A stretch of DNA of 64,000 bases, taken from contig NZ_JAYMGI010000002.1 in NCBI RefSeq assembly GCF_035825295.1, positions 8,058,501 to 8,122,500 of the forward strand, read 5' to 3'. Below, piece by piece: positions 50,849 through 60,005 of this stretch (positions within the stretch are counted from its first letter, which is position 1; every line of letters begins with the position of its first letter). A program made the translations under genes and the position numbers. The stretch is from Actinacidiphila sp. DG2A-62. Lineage in GTDB: Bacteria; Actinomycetota; Actinomycetes; Streptomycetales; Streptomycetaceae. The notes under the pieces were generated by a model. The model saw only the letters and a program-made list of their open reading frames with translations. It was not told the DNA's origin and did not search any database.

Positions 50849-52177
50849 GTGCACACCATCGTCGTCGACCTCGGCCACGGCGACGCCGGCAAGGGCGCCG
50901 TGGTCGACGCGCTCAGCCGCGACGGCCACGTCGCCGCCGTCGTCCGCTTCAACGGCGGCGCCCAGGCCGCGCACAACGTCGTCACCGAGCAGGGCGGCCA
51001 CCACACCTTCGCCCAGTTCGGCTCCGGCACGCTGCGCGGCGTGCCCACCCACCTGTCCCGGCTGATGCTCGTCGACCCGCTCGCGCTGACCGCCGAGGCC
51101 GACCACCTGCGCGCCCTGGGCGTGCCCGACCCCTACGCGCTGCTCACCGTCGACCGGCGGGCGCTGCTCACCACGCCCTACCACGCCGCCGCCGGCCGGC
51201 TGCGCGAGCAGGCCCGCGGCGCCGCCCGGCACGGCTCGTGCGGGATGGGCGTCGGCGAGAGCGCGAGCTACGCGCTCACCCATCCGGGGGACGCCCCCAC
51301 CGCGGGCGACTGCACCTCACGGCCACGCCTGCTGCGGCTGCTGAGACTGCTGCGGGACCGGCTCGCCGACGCGCTCGGCGGGCCGCTGCCGGCCCCGCCG
51401 GTCGAGGACTGCGCCGACGCCTATGCGGCCTTCGCCCGCACCGTCACGCTCACCGGCGACGACGAACTGCACCGGCTGGTGCGGCGCGGCCCGCTGGTCT
51501 TCGAAGGCGCGCAGGGCGTGCTGCTGGACGAATGGCACGGCTTCCACCCGTACACCACCTGGTCCACCACCACCTTCGCCAACGCCCGGACGCTGCTCGC
51601 CGAGGCGGACGCCCCGGACGGGGCCCGCAGGCTCGGGGTGGTCCGCACCTACACCACCCGGCACGGGCCGGGACCGCTGGTCACCGAGGACCCGGCGCTG
51701 ACCGCGGCGCTGCCCGAGCCGCACAACGGAACCGGCCGCTGGCAGGGCGCCTTCCGCATCGGCCACTTCGACGCGGTCGCCCACGCCTACGCGGTCGAGG
51801 TCTGCGGGGGAGTGGACGGGCTCGCCGTCACCCACCTCGACGCCCCGGCCCGCGCCGGGCTGCGGATCTGCCGCGGATACGACGTCGACGGCGAACCCGT
51901 CACGCGCATCGAACCCGGGCCGGCCGGCGACCTGGCGCGGCAGGCGGAGCTGACCGGCCGGCTGCTGCGCGCCCGCCCCGCACGCTGGGACGAGCCGGGC
52001 AGCGATCCGGACGCCTGGACGGGCGCGCTCAGCGCGCTGCTGAACGCGCCCGTCGTGCTGGAGTCGTCCGGTCCGACGCGTCAACGCCTCGTGGACGCCG
52101 GGTGGTTCGCCAACGACCGCGGATCGACGGGGAAGTCGAAGTACGTGTCGGGGAAGGGCTCGTCGTTGAGCGTGTAG
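50849..52177 (+). CDS. Divergent adenylosuccinate-synthetase-like (PurA-like) protein
   Basis: A 442-residue member of the PurA family. It retains DLGHGDAGKGAVVD (GDEGKGK loop with the catalytic Asp), FNGGAQAAHNVV (with the catalytic His), VFEGAQGVLLDEWHGFHPYT, VVRTYTTRHGPGPL and the C-terminal SSGPTR. The IMP-site segment is changed: the usual GRPRRxGWFDAV reads GRWQGAFRIGHFDAV, and GTTxRGIGP is CGMGVGESAS. The housekeeping purA is therefore expected elsewhere; this paralogue probably joins another nucleophile to a purine nucleotide, or has a sensing role in the VWA/pseudokinase/NrtR cluster. GTG at 50849 follows CCGGAGGA. Its last 97 bases overlap the converging VanX-type gene, so the C-terminal tail GSTGKSKYVSGKGSSLSV may be acquired. 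Confidence 0.75.
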   Translation: MHTIVVDLGHGDAGKGAVVDALSRDGHVAAVVRFNGGAQAAHNVVTEQGGHHTFAQFGSGTLRGVPTHLSRLMLVDPLALTAEADHLRALGVPDPYALLTVDRRALLTTPYHAAAGRLREQARGAARHGSCGMGVGESASYALTHPGDAPTAGDCTSRPRLLRLLRLLRDRLADALGGPLPAPPVEDCADAYAAFARTVTLTGDDELHRLVRRGPLVFEGAQGVLLDEWHGFHPYTTWSTTTFANARTLLAEADAPDGARRLGVVRTYTTRHGPGPLVTEDPALTAALPEPHNGTGRWQGAFRIGHFDAVAHAYAVEVCGGVDGLAVTHLDAPARAGLRICRGYDVDGEPVTRIEPGPAGDLARQAELTGRLLRARPARWDEPGSDPDAWTGALSALLNAPVVLESSGPTRQRLVDAGWFANDRGSTGKSKYVSGKGSSLSV

Positions 52178-52956
52178 TGCCACCACTCCTCGGGCAGGTT
52201 GGTGAAGCCCTGCGCCTCCATGGCGCTCTTCAGCAGCAGCCGGTTGTCCAGCTGGACGCCCTGGATGCGCGGGTCCAGCGTGTGCGCGAGGGTGTCGAAA
52301 CAGTCGAAACCGGTGCCCATGTCCAGGGAGTTGTCGGGGAAGCGCTCGCTCTTGGGCCCGTAGCACGGCGTCAGCGGCTCGCCCGGGCGGTACGGCCGGG
52401 TGGGCCGGACCGGCAGCGGCACGACCGTGAGGTCCATGGTGCTGCCGCGGCTGTGCCCGGACTTCGCGGCGATGTAACCGTCCGCGAACAACCGGGTCTT
52501 GTCGACGCGCGGGTAGAACTCGGCCTTCATGGCCTGGTCGTCCAGGTCCTCGGCCCACGCCACGAAGTCGTCGACGGCGCGCTGCGGGCGGTAGCAGTCG
52601 TACACCTTCAGGGTGTAGCCGCGGGCGAGCAGCCCCGTCTGCACCCGGTGCAGGGCCTGCGCGGCGGCCCGGGTCAGGATGCACATCGGCACGCGGTACC
52701 CGTCGACGCGGGCGCCGGTGAAGTTGTGCACGGTGAAGTAGCGCATCTCCTGGACGATGGTCGGGTCCACCGCGCTCAGCGCGACGAACTGCGCGGGGGC
52801 CGTGGGATCGTGGGCGCGCTGCGGTGCGGTCGCCGCGCCGGCCCGGACGTCGGCCCGCGCGTCGGCGCGGGCCCGGGCGGGGCCGGCCGCGGAGAGCGCG
52901 AGGAGCGCGGCGAGCGGCAGGGCGAGGGCGCGTAAGGCGGTGATCGGCTTCAGCAT
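52081..52956 (-). CDS. Secreted D-Ala-D-Ala dipeptidase (VanX family)
   Basis: A 291-residue secreted zinc dipeptidase. The signal peptide (residues 1-30, LALPLAALLALSAAGPARA) is followed by an Ala/Arg-rich linker. Zinc ligands and catalytic residues of the VanX/DdpX family are present: H168 and D175 in KSGHSRGSTMD, and E257 and H260 in PEEWWHY; the conserved arginine is in DCYRPQRAVDD. Being secreted and not next to vanH/vanA, it is more likely a peptidoglycan-recycling dipeptidase than a glycopeptide-resistance enzyme. ATG at 52956 follows AAGGCAGG. It overlaps the 3' end of the convergent PurA-like gene. Confidence 0.88.
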   Translation of the reverse strand: MLKPITALRALALPLAALLALSAAGPARARADARADVRAGAATAPQRAHDPTAPAQFVALSAVDPTIVQEMRYFTVHNFTGARVDGYRVPMCILTRAAAQALHRVQTGLLARGYTLKVYDCYRPQRAVDDFVAWAEDLDDQAMKAEFYPRVDKTRLFADGYIAAKSGHSRGSTMDLTVVPLPVRPTRPYRPGEPLTPCYGPKSERFPDNSLDMGTGFDCFDTLAHTLDPRIQGVQLDNRLLLKSAMEAQGFTNLPEEWWHYTLNDEPFPDTYFDFPVDPRSLANHPASTRR

Positions 52957-53014
52957 GTACCTGCCTTATCAGCAGGAGCCGCCCGCGCGCAGGCCGATCG
53001 GATACAGTCCGGGC

Positions 53015-53620
53015 GTGTCCCCTCAGATGCCGCCCCCGCCCCCGCAGCCCCCGGCGACCGCCGAGTCCGGCCCGGCCGCGGGGCCGGGCGCCCCGGTGCG
53101 CGACTCGCACTGCTCGTCCTGCGGCGCGCCGTTCACGCCCGGCGCGGGCTGGCCCCGCACCTGCCCGGCCTGCGGCACGATCGCCTACCGCAACCCGCTG
53201 CCGGTGGCCGTCGCGCTGCTGCCGGTGCGGGACGCGGACGGCCTCGGACTCGTCGTCATCCGTCGCGCCATCCCCCCGCAGCTGGGCCGGCTCGCGCTGC
53301 CCGGCGGCTTCGTCGACGTCGGCGAGAGCTGGCAGCGGGCCGTGGTGCGCGAGCTGTTCGAGGAGACCCGCATCCAGGTGCCGACCGCCGACGTGGTCCT
53401 CGCCGACGCGCTCACCGACGAACAGGGCGGCTATCTGCTGCTGTTCGGCCTGCTGCCCGAACTCGCCGCCGCCGGCCTGCCGCCGTCCGCGCCGACCGAC
53501 GAAACGGACGGCTACGTGCTGCTGCGCGAGCCCGCCGAGCTGGCGTTCGAGCTGCACACGCTCGCCGCGCGCCGCTGGTTTGACGGCGCGTACGCGACCG
53601 CGGGCACGCGGCCGGCCTGA
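53015..53620 (+). CDS. Zinc-ribbon NUDIX hydrolase
   Basis: A 201-residue NUDIX hydrolase. After a Pro-rich start, a zinc ribbon has cysteines 33, 36, 50 and 53 (CSSCGAPF and TCPACG). The NUDIX box GFVDVGESWQRAVVRELFEE, followed by TRIQV, fits GX5EX7REUXEEXGU except that the final glycine is Arg. Zinc-ribbon NUDIX proteins often act on NADH or ADP-ribose. The GTG at 53015 has no binding site; TACAGT (53003-53008) six bases upstream suggests a leaderless mRNA. It is divergent from the dipeptidase. Confidence 0.85.
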   Translation: MSPQMPPPPPQPPATAESGPAAGPGAPVRDSHCSSCGAPFTPGAGWPRTCPACGTIAYRNPLPVAVALLPVRDADGLGLVVIRRAIPPQLGRLALPGGFVDVGESWQRAVVRELFEETRIQVPTADVVLADALTDEQGGYLLLFGLLPELAAAGLPPSAPTDETDGYVLLREPAELAFELHTLAARRWFDGAYATAGTRPA

Positions 53621-53652
53621 CCGCCGCACCCGTCCCGGTCGGCGCGGCCCGC

Positions 53653-53718
53653 GTGACCGCCGCACCCGGTCCGACCGTGGCCCGCGTGAGCGCCGCACCC
53701 GGTCCGACCGTGGCCTGG
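53653..53718. repeat. 33-bp tandem repeat, two copies with flanking partials
   Basis: Units at 53653-53685 and 53686-53718 (GTGACCGCCGCACCCGGTCC followed by GACCGTGGCCCGC) are nearly identical; shorter diverged units lie on both sides (about 53618 and 53719). It lies between the convergent NUDIX and GH31 genes. Confidence 0.8.
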
Positions 53719-53811
53719 CTGACCGCCGCGGTCCGTGTGACCGCCCCGGCTCGCTCGGCCGTCACGGCCGGCCCGCCCCGCAACCGCCCTGGCCCCCGGG
53801 CTCGGCCGCCC

Positions 53812-56305
53812 TCACTCCGCGGCGGCGTCCGCGGCGCCGGCCGTCCCGCCCGCGTCCCGCACCGCCGGGGAGTCCGCGCCGGCCCCGCACCCGCACCCGG
53901 TAGCCGACCTCGCCGCCGCCGTCGCGCTCGACCAGCACCCGGCCGTCGGCCCACCGCGTGGTGAACCGCTCCATCGTCGGCGCGCCCCAGCCCTCCGGGT
54001 CGCCGGTGAAGACCACGCCGCCGCCGGTGCGTCCGGTGCGCGGCGCCCACGCCTCCAGCTCGATCGCACCGTCCGCCCCGGCCACCGGCAGCACCGCCCC
54101 GGCCCTGGCCAGTACCGGCGTCCGGCCCGGTGGCGCGTCCAGCAGCACCTGCCCGGGCCCGCGGTGCGCCCGGCCCGTCGCCGTGTCGTACCACAGGCCG
54201 CGCGGCAGCCGTACCGCCCGAGCCACGGCGCCCGGCTCCAGCACCGGCGCCACCAGCAGCGCGTCACCGAGCAGGAACGCGTCGCCGCACTCGCGCAGCG
54301 CCCGGTCGGCGGGCGAGGACCACCACAGCGGCCGCACGTAGGGCGCGCCGGTGCCGCGGGCGATGTGCGCGAGCGTCTCGAAGTACGGCAGCAGCCGCGT
54401 GCGTTCGGCCAGCGCGGCCCGCGCGTGCTCCAGCACCGCGGGGCCGAACCGCCACGGCTCGCGCAGCCCCGCGTCGATCGAGGAGTGGGTGCGGAAGAAC
54501 GGCAGGTACGCGCCGAGCTGGAACCACCGCAGGTACAGCTCCGGCTCCGGCGGCGCGCTGAACCCGCCCACGTCGGGCCCCGAGTACGGCACCCCGCACA
54601 ACCCCAGGCCCAGCACCAGCGCGAGCGAGGCGCGCAGCCCCTGCCATCCGGTCGCCACGTCGCCCGACCAGGTGCCGCCGTAGCGCTGCATGCCCGCCCA
54701 GCCCGACCGGGAGAACAGGAACGGCCGCTGCCCCGGCAGCAGTTCGGTCAGCGCCCGGTGCCCGGCCGCCGCCATGCCCAGCGCGTACACGTTGTGCGCC
54801 TCGCGGTGGTCGCCGCCGCGGCCCTCCAGCGTGTGCCGGGCCGACCGCGGCAACGACGGGTCGCCGAACGCCGCGAACGACACCGGCTCGTTCATGTCGT
54901 GCCACACCCCGGCGAAGCCCCGCGCGACCCGCTCGGCGTACAGCCCGCCCCACCACGCGCGGGCCGCGGGATCGGTGAAGTCCGGGTAGACCGCCTCGCC
55001 CGGCCACACCACGCCCCGCACCTGCCGCCCGTGCGCGTCCCGTACGAACGCGTCGGCCGCGACACCCGACTCGTACGCGTCCAGGCCCGCCTCCGCCTTC
55101 ACCGCCGGGTCCACGATCGACACCAGGCGTATCCCCTGCTCGGCCAACTCCCGTGACAGGCCCGGCAGGTCGGGAAAGCGCCGGGCGTCCGCGGTGAAGA
55201 CCCGGTGGCCGTCGTAGTGGTCGATGTCCAGGTGCACCGCCGACAGCGGCAGCCCGCGCTCCCGGTAGCCGGCCACCACCGCGCGCACCTCCTGCTGACT
55301 GCCGAAGCCCCAGCGCGAGATGTGGTGCCCCAGCGCCCAGCGCGGCGGCAGCGCCGGCCGCCCGGTCAGTGCCGTCCACGCCGACAGCACCCGCGCCGGC
55401 GTGCCCGCGATCACCCAGTAGCGCAGCGGACCGCCGTCCATCCGCACCTCGCAGCCGCCCGGCCGGTCGTGCCCCGACCCCGCGCCCTCCTCGCCGTCGC
55501 GCAGCGTCACCTGGCCGTCCCACGTGTTGTCGTGGAAGACCAGGTGGCAGCCGGCGTCGGCGACCACGAACTGCACCGGCATGGTGATGTACAGCGGATC
55601 GTCGCCCGGCCCGAACGCCCCACCGGGGTCGGTGTTCCACAGCCGGTAGGTGCCCGCCGGCAGCCGCGGGCCGCCGGACCTCCCGCCGAGCCCGAACACC
55701 CGGGCGTCGGCCGGCGTCTGCGACCGCTGCACCCAGCGCGGACCGTCACCCCCGCCGGGGCCGTCCGCGCCGCCCGCCGCCGCGTCCGGCGACCCCGCGC
55801 CCCCGGAGCCCGGGCCGTCCGGGGCGTCCCACCAGCGCGGCGGCAGCTCCCGGCGCAGCAGCAGGCCCCCGGGGGTGCGGATCTCCACCGCGCCGTGCCG
55901 GGACACGTGCACGGTCACCCGCTCGGACACCACCCGCCAGCCGTCCTTGTCCGGCTCCAGCACCGCCCGCAGGTCCGCCTCCGGGCACCGCCCGGTGAGA
56001 CCGGCCCGCGGCGAACCGGGCGCCAGCGCGTACGACGGCTCCGGCTCCGCGCCGTCCCAGCCGCAGAAGACCGCGCCGCCCACCGCGACCCGCACCCGCA
56101 GCACCGACCGTGCGAAGCGGACCGTGCCACCGCCCGGTCCCGGCTCCGCGTCCACCGCCGCGCCCGGCACCCTGGCCCGCTCGGGGCCGCGCCGCGGCAG
56201 GTCGCGCGCGTCCAGGCGCCGCCTGCGCCACGCCGAGCGCACCGAGCGCAGGCCCTGGGCGGAACCCGCCATCCTCACCGACCGCAGCAGGTCCCCGACA
56301 TCCAT
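53812..56305 (-). CDS. Glycoside hydrolase family 31 alpha-glucosidase (frameshift near C-terminus)
   Basis: An intracellular GH31 enzyme of about 830 residues. The N-terminal beta-sandwich (FGLGGRSGGPRLPAGTYRLW) precedes the catalytic barrel with PPRWALGHHISRWGFGSQQE. The nucleophile lies in GVWHDMNEP and the acid/base in TWSGDVATGWQGL; the substrate-binding GVPYSGPDVGGF is also intact. GH31 enzymes of this pattern release glucose from alpha-1,4 or alpha-1,6 glucosides. ATG at 56305 follows GGAAGGG. As given, the frame runs on to 53762 with an odd Arg/Gly-rich tail, but deleting one base at the C4 run 53883-53886 restores a natural end (AGADSPAVRDAGGTAGAADA) and stop at 53812, with far better third-position GC. 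Confidence 0.88.
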
Positions 56306-56483
56306 GCCCCCACCCTTCCACCCTTCCCGCCTGCGGCGCTCGCCGTTCAACCAGCGTTCACCTGGAGGGGGGCGGGCGTCCGCGCGGCGGGGACCGGTCC
56401 ACCCTGGCGTCCCGGACGATCACATGGCATCGTCACAAGGATCTGCCGCCGCGCAACGACGCGCACCGTCCGGGAGCCGCCCC

Positions 56484-58601
56484 ATGAGCACCACGCCCGA
56501 GCCCGCCGCCCCCTCCGCACCCGCAGCCGGCACGCCCGCCGCAGCCGCCTCCTCCGGGACGCCCGGCAGCACCGCCGGCACGGAAACCGCAGGTCAGCCG
56601 CTCCCGCTGTGGACGCCCGGACCCGAGCGCGTCGCCGCCGCACCCCTCACCCGCTTCCACGCGTGGGCCGCCGAGGGGCACGGCGCGCCGAGCCCCGGCG
56701 CGGGCGGACCGCAGGCGGACTACGCCGCGCTGCACGCCTGGTCGGTCCGCGAGCCCGAGGCGTTCTGGGCCGCCGTGGCGCAGTGGTTCGACGTGAGGTT
56801 CGCCACTCCCTACCAGCAGGTGCTCGCCGACCCGGCGATGCCCGGCGCCCGCTGGTTCCCCGGCGCGACCCTCAACTACGCCGAGCACGCGCTGCGCCCC
56901 GCCCTCGACCCCGCCAAGGCCGACACTCCCGCCCTGCTGCACCTGGACGAGCGGCAGCAGACCGCCGCGGTCAGCTGGGCGGAGCTGAGCCGTCAGGTCG
57001 CCTCGGCCGCCGCCGCCCTGCGCCGCCTCGGCGTGGCCCCCGGCGACCGGGTCGGCGGCTACCTGCCGAACATCCCGCAGGCCGTCGTCGCGCTGCTGGC
57101 CACCGCCGCCGTCGGCGCCGTGTGGACCTCCTGCGCCCCCGACTTCGGCGCCCGCAGCGTGCTCGACCGGCTGCAACAGGTCGAGCCCGTCGTCCTGTTC
57201 ACCGTCGACGGCTACCGCTACGGCGGCAAGACCCACGACCGCTCCGCCGTCGTCGCCGAACTGCGCGCCGGACTGCCCACGCTGCGCGCCACCGTGCACA
57301 TCCCGCTGCTCGGCACCCGGGCTCCCGACGGCGCCCTGCCCTGGGACGAGGTCACCGCCGGGACGGCCGAACCGGCGTACGAGCAAGTGCCGTTCGACCA
57401 CCCGCTGTGGGTGCTGTACTCCTCCGGCACCACCGGCCTGCCCAAGGCCATCGTCCAGTCCCAGGGCGGCATCCTGCTCGAACACCTCAAGCAGACCGGC
57501 CTGCACCTGGGCCTCGGCCCCGAGGACCGCTTCTTCTGGTACACCTCCACCGGCTGGATGATGTGGAACTTCCTGGTGGGCGGCCTGCTGGCCGGCTCCA
57601 CCATCGTGCTCTACGACGGCAGCCCCGGCTTCCCGTCCGTCGACGCCCAGTGGCAGGTCGCGGAGAAGACCCGCGCCACCGTCTACGGCACCTCCGCCGC
57701 GTACGTCATCGCCTGCCGCAAGGCCGAGGCGCACCCCGGCCGGGACCGCGACCTGTCGGCGCTGACCTGCGTGGCCACGACCGGCTCCCCGCTGCCGCCG
57801 GACGGTTTCCGCTGGCTGCACGACGAGGTCGCGGAGGACCTGTGGATCGCCTCGGTCAGCGGCGGCACCGACGTGTGCAGCTGCTTCGCCGGGGGAGTGC
57901 CGACCCTGCCGGTGTACGTCGGCGAGCTCCAGGCGCCCTGCCTGGGCACGGACCTGCAGGCGTGGGACGCCTACGGCAAGCCGGTCGTCGACGAGGTCGG
58001 CGAGCTGATCGTCGCCAACCCCATGCCGTCCATGCCGATCCGCTTCTGGAACGACCCGGACGACGTCCGCTACCGCGAGAGCTACTTCGAGATGTTCCCC
58101 GGCGTCTGGCGGCACGGCGACTGGATCACCGTCACCTCCCGCGGCACCGTCGTCATCCACGGCCGCTCCGACTCCACCCTCAACCGGCAGGGCGTCCGCA
58201 TGGGTTCGTCCGACATCTACGAGGTCGTCGAACGCCTGCCGGAGATCAGGGAGTCGCTGGTGATCGGCCTCGAACTGCCCGACGGCGGCTACTGGATGCC
58301 GCTGTTCGTGCAGCTCGCCGAGGGCGCGGTCCTCGACGACGCGCTGCGCGACCGGGTGCGCACGGCGATCAGGGCCCACCTGTCGCCGCGGCACGTGCCC
58401 GACGAGATCATCGAGGCGCCCGGCGTGCCGCACACCCTCACCGGCAAGCGCATCGAGGTGCCGGTCAAGAAGCTGCTCCAGGGCACGCCGCTGGACCGTG
58501 CGGTCAACCCCGGGTCCGTGGACGACCTTGAGGTGCTGCGCTTCTACGAGCGGGTGGCGGCCCAGCGGGCGGCAGGGTCGTCCGAGGCGTCCGCCGGCTG
58601 A
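56484..58601 (+). CDS. Acetoacetate-CoA ligase
   Basis: A 705-residue adenylate-forming enzyme that makes acetoacetyl-CoA from acetoacetate, ATP and CoA, in the cytoplasm. The first 45 residues are an Ala/Thr-rich extension. The family start follows (PLTRFHAWAAEGHGA; WFPGATLNYAEHAL), then the AMP-binding signature VLYSSGTTGLPKAIVQSQGG, FFWYTSTGWMMWNF, WIASVSGGTDVCSCF and the C-terminal GRSDSTLNRQGVRMG. The catalytic lysine is in LTGKRIEVPVKK. ATG at 56484 follows CGGGAG. It is followed by a strong terminator and the converging MocR gene. Confidence 0.92.
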   Translation: MSTTPEPAAPSAPAAGTPAAAASSGTPGSTAGTETAGQPLPLWTPGPERVAAAPLTRFHAWAAEGHGAPSPGAGGPQADYAALHAWSVREPEAFWAAVAQWFDVRFATPYQQVLADPAMPGARWFPGATLNYAEHALRPALDPAKADTPALLHLDERQQTAAVSWAELSRQVASAAAALRRLGVAPGDRVGGYLPNIPQAVVALLATAAVGAVWTSCAPDFGARSVLDRLQQVEPVVLFTVDGYRYGGKTHDRSAVVAELRAGLPTLRATVHIPLLGTRAPDGALPWDEVTAGTAEPAYEQVPFDHPLWVLYSSGTTGLPKAIVQSQGGILLEHLKQTGLHLGLGPEDRFFWYTSTGWMMWNFLVGGLLAGSTIVLYDGSPGFPSVDAQWQVAEKTRATVYGTSAAYVIACRKAEAHPGRDRDLSALTCVATTGSPLPPDGFRWLHDEVAEDLWIASVSGGTDVCSCFAGGVPTLPVYVGELQAPCLGTDLQAWDAYGKPVVDEVGELIVANPMPSMPIRFWNDPDDVRYRESYFEMFPGVWRHGDWITVTSRGTVVIHGRSDSTLNRQGVRMGSSDIYEVVERLPEIRESLVIGLELPDGGYWMPLFVQLAEGAVLDDALRDRVRTAIRAHLSPRHVPDEIIEAPGVPHTLTGKRIEVPVKKLLQGTPLDRAVNPGSVDDLEVLRFYERVAAQRAAGSSEASAG

Positions 58602-58621
58602 CCGCGCGGGCGGGCCGTCAA

Positions 58622-58664
58622 CGGCCGTCCGGCGGCTGTTCCGGCGGACCGCCGCCGACGGCCG
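58622..58664. terminator. Bidirectional hairpin between ligase and MocR genes
   Basis: CGGCCGTC-CGGCGG pairs with CCGCCG-(CC)-GACGGCCG around a 13-base loop: 14 bp with a two-base bulge. It lies between the two converging stops. Confidence 0.7.
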
Positions 58665-58665
58665 G

Positions 58666-59994
58666 TCAACCGCCGTACGTGAGGGACCTGTCGGCGTACA
58701 GGGACGCGAAGTCCGCGGCCAGCCGCGTCGCTTCGTCCTCGGTCAGGTCGGCGACGGTGATCCGCACGCCGGGCGGCGCCGCGATCCGGAAACGGGCGCC
58801 ACCGGCGACCCACCAGCCGTGCGAGCGCAGCCCGTTGACCACCGCGGACTCGTCGCGCACCGGCACCCACACGTTCATCCCGCTCACCCCGTGCGAGGCG
58901 ATCCCGTGCTCGGCGAGCGCCGCGACGAGCGCCTCCCGGCGGGCCCGGTAGGCGGTAGTGGCCCGCCGCACCATCCCGGCCGTCGCGGCATCGGTCATCA
59001 GCCGGGCCACCGTCTCCTGCAGCACATGGCTCACCCAGCCCGAGGTGAGCAGCATCCGGCCGTCGTGCCGGGCCAGCGTCGTCGCGTCGCACGCCATCGC
59101 CGCCCACCGCAGGTCCGTGCCCAGGTGCTTGGAGACGGTCCTGATCTGCGCCCAGCGGGCGGGTCCCGCCGCACCGGCCGCGGTCAGCGAGTGCAGCGGC
59201 CCCTGCGTGGTGTCCGCGCCGTGGTCGTCCTCGACCACCAGCACCTCGGGCGCCGCGGCGAGCACGCCGAGCAGCGCGTCCCGGCGCTCGCGCGAGACCC
59301 GCGAGCCGTACGGGTTCTGCGCCCGCGGGCACAGCACGAACGCCCGCGCCCCGGCCCGCAGCGCCGCCCGCAGCGACTCCGGCCGCGGCCCCTCGTCGTC
59401 CACCGCGACGGGGACCGTACGCAGCCCCAATGCCGGTACCAGGTCCAGCAGATGATGGAAACCGGGGTCCTCCACGGCCACCGGGTCGCCGGGCCGCAGC
59501 TCCACCGCCAGCAGCCGCGCGACGCAGTCCAACGCGCCGTGCGCGAACGTCACGTGGGCGTCCGGCACGCCGTCCCTGCGGAACCACGCACGCGCCAGCT
59601 CCTCCAGCTCCGGCAGCCGCGGCGACGCCCGGTGCGAGCGCGCCCCCGGGGACAGCCGGCCCGGCGGCACGAGATCGGGCAGGAACGCCGGGTCAGGATG
59701 CCCGCCCGCCAGGTCGCGCAGCCCCTCGGGAACCCGCGGCGGCCGGCGCGACGCCACCGACGGCGCCTCGGCCACGACGGTGCCGCCACGCCCGCGGGTG
59801 ACGACGATGCCGCGTCTGCGCAGCTCCTTGTACGCGGCCGCCACCGTCCCCGGGCTGACCGTCAGCGACTCGGCCAGCGCGCGCACCGGCGGAAGGCTCT
59901 GCCCGGGCTGCAACACCCCGTCGGCCACCGCCTGTTCGGCCGACGCGGCAATCTCCCTGGCCGTCGCGCCGCTGATCGCATATTGTGTCACCAC
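58666..59994 (-). CDS. MocR-type regulator (GntR wHTH fused to aminotransferase fold)
   Basis: A 442-residue PLP-binding regulator. Residues 1-75 form a GntR winged helix (QSLPPVRALAESLTVSPGTV, then YKELRRRGIVVTRGRGG). Residues 100-440 form a fold-type I aminotransferase domain; the PLP lysine is in IRTVSKHLGTDLR, and VLVVEDDHGAD carries the aspartate that holds the pyridine ring. MocR proteins respond to PLP or amino acids. GTG at 59994 is read. It is divergent from an MFS exporter, with the palindrome TGTATCAATACA between, so it probably regulates that transporter. Confidence 0.9.
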   Translation of the reverse strand: MVTQYAISGATAREIAASAEQAVADGVLQPGQSLPPVRALAESLTVSPGTVAAAYKELRRRGIVVTRGRGGTVVAEAPSVASRRPPRVPEGLRDLAGGHPDPAFLPDLVPPGRLSPGARSHRASPRLPELEELARAWFRRDGVPDAHVTFAHGALDCVARLLAVELRPGDPVAVEDPGFHHLLDLVPALGLRTVPVAVDDEGPRPESLRAALRAGARAFVLCPRAQNPYGSRVSRERRDALLGVLAAAPEVLVVEDDHGADTTQGPLHSLTAAGAAGPARWAQIRTVSKHLGTDLRWAAMACDATTLARHDGRMLLTSGWVSHVLQETVARLMTDAATAGMVRRATTAYRARREALVAALAEHGIASHGVSGMNVWVPVRDESAVVNGLRSHGWWVAGGARFRIAAPPGVRITVADLTEDEATRLAADFASLYADRSLTYGG

Positions 59995-60005
59995 AGTCGA
60001 GAGTA

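Noticed and set aside
52081..52956. Glycopeptide-resistance vanHAX locus
   Set aside because: Only the VanX-type dipeptidase is present, it carries a signal peptide, and there is no vanH, vanA or vanRS nearby.
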